Shown here piece after piece: positions 6,876-9,726 of a stretch of DNA of 9,726 nt. This DNA comes from Spirochaetales bacterium (GTDB taxonomy: Bacteria > Spirochaetota > Spirochaetia > Sphaerochaetales > Sphaerochaetaceae). Every line of letters begins with the position of its first letter. Positions within the stretch are counted from its first letter, which is position 1. A program made the translations under genes and the position numbers. Below the pieces are notes generated by a model. It did no database searches. It had not been told where the DNA came from and saw only the letters and a program-made list of their open reading frames with translations. Location of the stretch: NCBI GenBank assembly GCA_017632495.1, contig JAGBRG010000247.1:1-9726 (forward strand), given 5' to 3'.

Positions 6876-6903
6876 ACTATCATCAAAGGACAAATCAAGT
6901 CAA
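6876..6903 (-). promoter_or_regulatory. Promoter of the rpsF-ssb-rpsR-DUF2232-rplI operon
   Basis: On the minus strand, -35 TTGACT (6898-6903), a 16-bp spacer and -10 GATAGT (6876-6881), followed by a start about 6869. This gives a leader of roughly 54 nt before rpsF. The -35 matches five of six and the -10 four of six consensus positions. No other good sigma-70 site is seen in front of rpsF. Confidence 0.6.
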
Positions 6904-6943
6904 TTGATTACAAGCATACTAATCATATAACAAATATAAAAAT

Positions 6944-6963
6944 AAAAAAAAGCTCCGACAGCT
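6944..6963 (-). terminator. Possible weak terminator between the CBS gene and the rpsF promoter
   Basis: On the minus strand, a short stem AGCT-GTCGG-AGCT is followed by eight T residues and then more AT-rich DNA. The stem has only 4 bp, so it is weak. It would stop minus-strand transcripts that pass the 7048-7137 gene in antisense before they enter the rpsF operon. It may also be only an AT-rich spacer. Confidence 0.3.
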
Positions 6964-6964
6964 A

Positions 6965-6994
6965 TTGACCTTGTGCTCTCAAAATCACGATAAT
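6965..6994 (+). promoter_or_regulatory. Promoter of the small COX24/mS38-type gene
   Basis: TTGACC (6965-6970), an 18-bp spacer and GATAAT (6989-6994), each matching five of six consensus positions. The start would be near 7001 and give a leader of about 46 nt. It faces away from the rpsF promoter, with about 60 bp of AT-rich DNA between the two -35 boxes. Confidence 0.65.
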
Positions 6995-7014
6995 GAACGC
7001 CGTAATTACAAATC

Positions 7015-7031
7015 TCCCCTGCTTTCGGGGA
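7015..7031 (+). promoter_or_regulatory. Hairpin in the leader of the small basic gene
   Basis: TCCCC (7015-7019) pairs with GGGGA (7027-7031) over a 7-nt loop. The hairpin ends 3 nt before the Shine-Dalgarno AAGGAG (7035-7040), so it is placed where it could affect ribosome entry. Confidence 0.45.
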
Positions 7032-7034
7032 TAT

Positions 7035-7040
7035 AAGGAG
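7035..7040 (+). promoter_or_regulatory. Ribosome binding site that supports the GTG start at 7048
   Basis: A strong AAGGAG, 7 nt before GTG. No ATG or other good start with a site is found nearby in this frame, so it decides the start of the 29-residue gene. Confidence 0.8.
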
Positions 7041-7047
7041 TTCTGCA

Positions 7048-7137
7048 GTGCCTTGTGGAAGAAAGAGAAAGAAGCATAAGATTGCTACACATAAGAGAAA
7101 GAAAAAGCTCAGAATGATGAGACACAAGAAGAAGTAA
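7048..7137 (+). CDS. Very small basic protein, AURKAIP1/COX24 (mS38, bS22-like) family
   Basis: A 29-residue protein starting with GTG: MPCGRKRKK, then HKIATHKRKKKLR, then MMRHKKK. More than half of the residues are Lys, Arg or His. The RKRKKHK...HKxKKxLR...RHKK spacing fits the short COX24/AURKAIP1 domain. In mitochondria that domain is the ribosomal protein mS38, and in mycobacteria the related tiny protein bS22 lies in the 30S decoding region. The likely role here is a small ribosomal protein bound to rRNA; this is inferred from family and composition. The gene has its own promoter (6965-6994), a leader hairpin, a strong ribosome site and an intrinsic terminator, and it lies alone on the plus strand between two minus-strand units. 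It is too short for normal ORF cut-offs. A hydrophobic frame on the opposite strand is its shadow. Confidence 0.85.
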   Translation: MPCGRKRKKHKIATHKRKKKLRMMRHKKK

Positions 7138-7161
7138 GAATTGCTTCTTCATGGCAATCTT

Positions 7162-7192
7162 AAAAACCGCCGGTCGCTCCGACGGTTTTTTT
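7162..7192 (+). terminator. Intrinsic terminator of the small basic gene
   Basis: AAAACCG C CGG - TCGCT - CCG A CGGTTTT: a 10-bp stem with one C-A mismatch, followed by a T-run of seven. It starts 24 bp after the stop codon. An extra 5-bp stem, ATTGC/GCAAT (7140-7158), lies in between. Confidence 0.88.
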
Positions 7193-7214
7193 GTGCCCTT
7201 TCACGTGCCCTTTC
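7193..7214. repeat. Short direct repeat GTGCCCTTTC
   Basis: Two exact 10-bp copies at 7193-7202 and 7205-7214, period 12 bp, just beyond the terminator T-run. They are probably a local duplication; no function can be seen. Confidence 0.6.
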
Positions 7215-7222
7215 TAAAGAAA

Positions 7223-7303
7223 AAGCAGTCTCCAGAGCATACTTCCCCTTTCCATACTGCTTAAGCAGTCTACAAACCCACAACTATGGTCTGCAGACTG
7301 CTT
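7223..7303 (-). terminator. Repeat-built 3' region of the CBS gene: two tandem hairpins sharing one stem sequence
   Basis: The 9-mer AAGCAGTCT occurs at 7223-7231 and 7263-7271, and its reverse complement AGACTGCTT at 7295-7303. A fourth, partial copy ACTGCTT (7256-7262) joins the second to form the 14-bp palindrome ACTGCTTAAGCAGT (7256-7269). On the minus strand the copies can pair as 7295-7303 with 7263-7271 (9 bp, 23-nt loop) and 7256-7262 with 7223-7229 (7 bp, 26-nt loop). The second hairpin is followed by a T-rich tail (7216-7224), as in a terminator. The first and last copies can also pair with each other (9 bp), which excludes the other folds. It lies 22 bp after the CBS gene stop. Confidence 0.55.
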
Positions 7304-7325
7304 GATATTTAAAATAGATTGAAAA

Positions 7326-7967
7326 TCAGACGGATCTGATGTCCAGGCTGACGGAGACTGGCTCCAAAATAGCTCTGACCTGCTTTTCAGTAGCATGCTC
7401 GAGCTTGAAGGTAAGAACCTTGTGCTCAGGATCCGGTCCGTCGATGGTTCCGAATGAAATGATGTTGATTCCGGATGATGTGAACTTCTCAGACAGTCCT
7501 GCGACAACGCCGACTTTGTCTTCTACAAGGGCCTCGACACGGATGCCCTCGTGCTTGGCGCCGAGCATCTCAAGAAGAATCTTGAACAGGTCGCTCTTTG
7601 AGACAATGCCGCAGAGATAGCCCTTCTCCATGACAGGAAGGCATGAAAGGTCGTTCTCGACCATGAGCCTGACAGCTTCCTCGATGGTGGTCTCACGTGT
7701 GATTGTCACGGGATTGCGGCTCATGATGTTCTTGACCTTGAGTTTGGAGAGCAGGTAGTTGATCTCATATGTGCTTAAGGTCGAAGCCGGAGACGGTGCT
7801 GCAAGCAGTATGTCCTTTTCAGAGATGACTCCGACAAGACGCCTGTCATCATCGAGAACAGGAAGTCTGTGGACCTTCTCGGCCTTCATCTTGGCACTTG
7901 CATCGGAGATGCTCATGTCGGGAGTGGCTGTAGCCGGATTCTTCTTCATTCTGTCAGCAATGATCAT
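7326..7967 (-). CDS. CBS-domain pair plus ACT domain protein (AcuB-like)
   Basis: A 213-residue cytoplasmic protein. Two CBS domains at about 7-57 (ASAKMKAEKVHRLPVLDDDRR, then VGVISEKDIL) and 80-133 (VRLMVENDLSCLPVMEK, then GIVSKSDLFKILL) form a Bateman module that usually binds adenine nucleotides. A C-terminal ACT-like domain (about 143-213, VEALVEDKVGVVAGLSEKF and INIISFG) usually binds amino acids. Length and domain order match AcuB of the Bacillus acetoin region, but no acetoin genes are here. Its neighbours are the liv importer genes, so a role in sensing energy state or a branched-chain amino acid is plausible but inferred. The ATG at 7965-7967 has GGAGG at 7975-7979, 7 nt away, and its own promoter at 7987-8016. 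No DNA-binding or catalytic domain is attached. Confidence 0.85.
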   Translation of the reverse strand: MIIADRMKKNPATATPDMSISDASAKMKAEKVHRLPVLDDDRRLVGVISEKDILLAAPSPASTLSTYEINYLLSKLKVKNIMSRNPVTITRETTIEEAVRLMVENDLSCLPVMEKGYLCGIVSKSDLFKILLEMLGAKHEGIRVEALVEDKVGVVAGLSEKFTSSGINIISFGTIDGPDPEHKVLTFKLEHATEKQVRAILEPVSVSLDIRSV

Positions 7968-7986
7968 ATGTCTTCCTCCAGATGTA

Positions 7987-8016
7987 ATTATCGTTTCTAA
8001 ATACCCAATTTGTAAA
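7987..8016 (-). promoter_or_regulatory. Promoter of the CBS-ACT gene
   Basis: On the minus strand, -35 TTTACA (8011-8016), an 18-bp spacer and -10 GATAAT (7987-7992). Both boxes match five of six positions. The start would be about 7980, directly at the Shine-Dalgarno, which gives a very short leader of about 13 nt. The -35 overlaps the left arm of the inverted repeat at 8012-8113. Confidence 0.6.
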
Positions 8017-8113
8017 TGAAAAAACGCTGTCAGGTCGGTCTGAGGCGAAACGACATACCTATTTGGTAGGCGTTGAGCCGAAGAACGGAAATGGCAGATG
8101 CTTTTTCATTTAC
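8012..8113. repeat. 102-bp imperfect palindrome with 12-bp perfect arms and a foldable interior
   Basis: GTAAATGAAAAA (8012-8023) is the exact inverse of TTTTTCATTTAC (8102-8113). Inside, GC/GC (8026-8027, 8100-8101) and TGTCA/TGGCA (8028-8032, 8092-8096) continue the helix. GGC/GCC (8044-8046, 8077-8079) and ACG/CGT (8050-8052, 8071-8073) flank a GAA/TGA internal loop that allows tandem G-A pairs, and TACC/GGTA (8056-8059, 8065-8068) closes a 5-nt loop. A side hairpin CCG-AAGAA-CGG (8078-8088) is also possible. Read on the minus strand it starts right at the livF stop and has a T-run of six (8019-8024), so it can act as the liv operon terminator. The interior is far more elaborate than a terminator needs, and it matches no RNA family I recognise. 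Confidence 0.7.
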
Positions 8114-8823
8114 TAAGCTCCGAGGTAGGCTTTTTTGATATCAGGATCATTGATCAGCTCAGACCCCTTACCTGTCTTGATGATCTTTCCGGTCTCAAGG
8201 ACATAGGCTCTGTCTGCAATTGACAGGGCAGCCTGTGCGTTCTGCTCGACCAGAAGGATTGTGGAACCGGCTTTGTGAAGGTCGGCGATAATCTCGAAGA
8301 TAAGGTCTACAAGAAGCGGAGCAAGACCCATTGAAGGCTCGTCCAGCATGATAAGCTTGGGCTTTGCCATAAGGGCTCGGCCCATGGCCAGCATCTGCTG
8401 CTCTCCACCTGAGAGGGTTCCGCCGATCTGAGACTGGCGCTCCTTTAGCCTTGGAAAGAGCTCATAGACCTGCTCCATGCTGTCTTTGATCTCGGTCTTT
8501 GGCCTGGTGTAGGCGCCCATCTCAAGGTTCTCCTCTACTGTCAGGCCCAGGAAGATTCTGCGGCCTTCAGGAACCATGACAAGACCGCTTTCTACAATCT
8601 TGTTGGGAGAGGTCTTTGCAATGGAGTTGCCCATGAACTTGATGTCACCTGTTCTGGATCTGAGAAGACCGCTTATGGTGTTCAAGGTTGTGGACTTACC
8701 TGCACCGTTTGCACCGATGAGGGTGACAATCTCCCCTTCATCGACATTGAAGGAGATATCGGTTATGGCGTGAATCGCCCCGTAGAAAACATTGATGTCA
8801 TTAACGGAAAGTATAGTACTCAT
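8113..8823 (-). CDS. livF: Branched-chain amino acid ABC transporter ATP-binding protein LivF
   Basis: One of the two ATPases that power a LIV-type importer of leucine, isoleucine, valine or related amino acids; it sits on the inner face of the membrane. The 236-residue protein starts at MSTILSVNDINVFYG. A start 26 codons further upstream is open but lies inside livG and has no ribosome site. Walker A is GANGAGKST (37-45), the family VPEGRRIF segment 84-91, signature LSGGEQ (137-142), Walker B LIMLDE (157-162), and ILLVEQN (189-195) replaces the usual H-loop histidine with Gln, as is normal for LivF. The start is 1 nt after the livG stop, with GAGG as ribosome site, so the two are coupled. 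The 102-bp palindrome begins at its stop codon. Confidence 0.94.
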   Translation of the reverse strand: MSTILSVNDINVFYGAIHAITDISFNVDEGEIVTLIGANGAGKSTTLNTISGLLRSRTGDIKFMGNSIAKTSPNKIVESGLVMVPEGRRIFLGLTVEENLEMGAYTRPKTEIKDSMEQVYELFPRLKERQSQIGGTLSGGEQQMLAMGRALMAKPKLIMLDEPSMGLAPLLVDLIFEIIADLHKAGSTILLVEQNAQAALSIADRAYVLETGKIIKTGKGSELINDPDIKKAYLGA

Positions 8824-8824
8824 T

Positions 8825-9595
8825 TCAGTCCCTCTTCTTTCCGAGGTAAGCCTCGATGACGACAGGATTGCTCTGAATCTCCTGCGGAGTTCCCTGTGCA
8901 ATGACCTCGCCGAAATTCAGAACCGTGATGTTCTCGCAGATTCCCATGACCAGGCTCATGTCGTGCTCGATCAGAAGGATGGCGATGTGGAACTGGTCGC
9001 GGATCTTGCCGATGGTCTCCATCAGATTCTCGGTCTCGGCCGGGTTCATTCCGGCAGCAGGCTCATCCAGAAGCAGGAGCTTCGGATTCGTGGCCAGGGC
9101 TCTGATGATCTCAAGACGTCTCTGAGAACCGTACGGAAGGTTTCCGGCATTCTCGTTGGCAAGGTCTTCCATATTAAAGACATGAAGAAGCTCCAGAGCC
9201 TTCTCACGTGCCTTCTTCTCCTCTTTCCAGTATCTGGGAAGGCGGAACATGGCCTCGGCGATTGAATAGCTCATTCTGGTGTTGAAGCTGTTCATGACAT
9301 TGTCGATGACGCTCATATCTTTAAAGAGTCTGATGTTCTGGAAGGTTCTTGCGATTCCCTCGTGGTTTCTGGCAATGGTGCTCATGCCGGCGAGGTCTTT
9401 CTCACACAGCGTGATGACTCCGCTTGTGGGTGTGTAGACACCGGTAAGCAGGTTGAAGACGGTTGTCTTTCCGGCTCCGTTGGGTCCGATGAGGCCGACA
9501 ATCTCGTTCTCATTGACCTCGATATTGAAATCGCTGACGGCTGCAAGTCCTCCGAAGACCACCCTGAGGTGCTCGCATTTTAGTACGTTACTCAT
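8825..9595 (-). CDS. livG: Branched-chain amino acid ABC transporter ATP-binding protein LivG
   Basis: The second ATPase of the LIV-type importer. The 256-residue protein has Walker A GPNGAGKTT (37-45), a Q-loop in the LivG-typical ARTFQNIRLF (82-91), the helical insert typical of LivG (about 102-150), a family-type signature LPYGSQ (153-158), Walker B LLLLDE (173-178) and the H-loop LLIEHD with H211. The C-terminal NFGEVIAQGTP segment also fits LivG. Its ATG overlaps the livM TGA (ATGA), and livF follows after 1 nt, so livM-livG-livF are translated together. The substrate cannot be read from the ATPases; the periplasmic binding protein gene would be upstream, outside the window. Confidence 0.95.
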   Translation of the reverse strand: MSNVLKCEHLRVVFGGLAAVSDFNIEVNENEIVGLIGPNGAGKTTVFNLLTGVYTPTSGVITLCEKDLAGMSTIARNHEGIARTFQNIRLFKDMSVIDNVMNSFNTRMSYSIAEAMFRLPRYWKEEKKAREKALELLHVFNMEDLANENAGNLPYGSQRRLEIIRALATNPKLLLLDEPAAGMNPAETENLMETIGKIRDQFHIAILLIEHDMSLVMGICENITVLNFGEVIAQGTPQEIQSNPVVIEAYLGKKRD

Positions 9596-9726
9596 GCTTT
9601 GACCCCCTTGGAGGCATCGGCCTTGGCCTTGCCATTACGGATTCTGTTTACAAGCTTCTCGATGGTATTGCCCATGGAAAAGTCGTATGTGCCCATGAGT
9701 CCCTTCGGGCGGAAGAGCATCATCAA
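9592..9726 (-). CDS. livM: Branched-chain amino acid ABC transporter permease LivM, 3' end only
   Basis: The last 44 residues of a permease reading off the right edge of the window. It begins LMMLFRPKGLMGTYDF, which is the usual end of the final LivM membrane helix followed by the RPxGL motif, and closes with a Lys/Ala-rich cytoplasmic tail (IRNGKAKADASKGVKA). Its TGA overlaps the livG ATG by 4 nt. The call rests on the RPKGL motif and on the following livG-livF pair. Confidence 0.85.
   Translation of the reverse strand: MMMLFRPKGLMGTYDFSMGNTIEKLVNRIRNGKAKADASKGVKA

Noticed and set aside
6900..7127. Hydrophobic 75-residue frame on the minus strand
   Set aside because: It is the antisense of the Lys/Arg-rich gene at 7048-7137 and of AT-rich promoter DNA; no ribosome site and no known family.
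7193..7214. CRISPR-like repeat
   Set aside because: Only two 10-bp copies with a 2-bp gap; no spacers.
8040..8051. Hammerhead-ribozyme-like core (CTGA followed by GAAAC)
   Set aside because: Only three bases separate the two parts, so the needed stem II is missing and no cleavage site with the right pairing is found.
8012..8113. SRP (4.5S) RNA, riboswitch or integron attC site in the palindrome
   Set aside because: The conserved SRP GGAAG...AGCAG loop is absent on both strands, none of the riboswitch cores I know fits, and only a single GTTGAGC is present without the second attC box at the right distance.
8012..8113. Mobile element (MITE) insertion at the palindrome
   Set aside because: No target-site duplication is visible on the flanks and no second copy lies in the window; it stays open until the genome is searched.
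8792..9265. 157-residue plus-strand frame across livG/livF
   Set aside because: It is antisense to two well-supported ABC ATPases; no start signal is seen.

Overview
The window looks like chromosomal DNA of a spirochaete-like bacterium. Treponemataceae or Sphaerochaetaceae are the likeliest, by inference from gene content and order; no 16S gene is present to confirm it. The evidence is the block cdsA-dxr-rseP, the block rpsF-ssb-rpsR-DUF2232-rplI-dnaB, and a tiny Lys/Arg-rich COX24/mS38-type protein. Base composition is moderate. I see no phage, transposase, integrase, CRISPR, tRNA or rRNA, so this is mostly core genome with a nutrient-uptake operon at the right.

Layout: (1) 1-2714, plus strand: the 3' end of cdsA (CDP-diacylglycerol synthesis), dxr (MEP isoprenoid pathway) and rseP (site-2 protease). 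They are packed with a 4-nt overlap and a 2-nt gap, so they form one operon of envelope and isoprenoid functions. (2) 2721-6815, minus strand: the S6-SSB-S18-DUF2232-L9-DnaB operon, read from a promoter near 6876-6903. A strong intrinsic terminator (4142-4169) sits between rplI and dnaB. dnaB converges on rseP with only 6 bp between the stop codons. (3) 6816-7325: divergent regulatory DNA, then a hidden 29-residue plus-strand gene (7048-7137, GTG start) of the COX24/mS38 family with its own promoter, leader hairpin, Shine-Dalgarno and terminator. After it comes a repeat-built 3' region for the next minus-strand gene. (4) 7326-9726, minus strand: a CBS-CBS-ACT protein (AcuB-like), then livF, livG and the 3' end of livM of a branched-chain amino-acid type ABC importer. 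Between livF and the CBS gene lies a 102-bp imperfect palindrome with perfect 12-bp arms and a foldable interior that matches no RNA family I know.

The genes are mainly translation (S6, S18, L9, the small basic protein), replication (SSB, DnaB), lipid and isoprenoid synthesis, and amino-acid uptake possibly linked to a nucleotide- or amino-acid-sensing regulator. The best candidates for something undescribed are the structured element at 8012-8113, the four-copy AAGCAGTCT inverted-repeat system at 7223-7303, and the tiny basic gene at 7048-7137, which is easily missed by gene callers.
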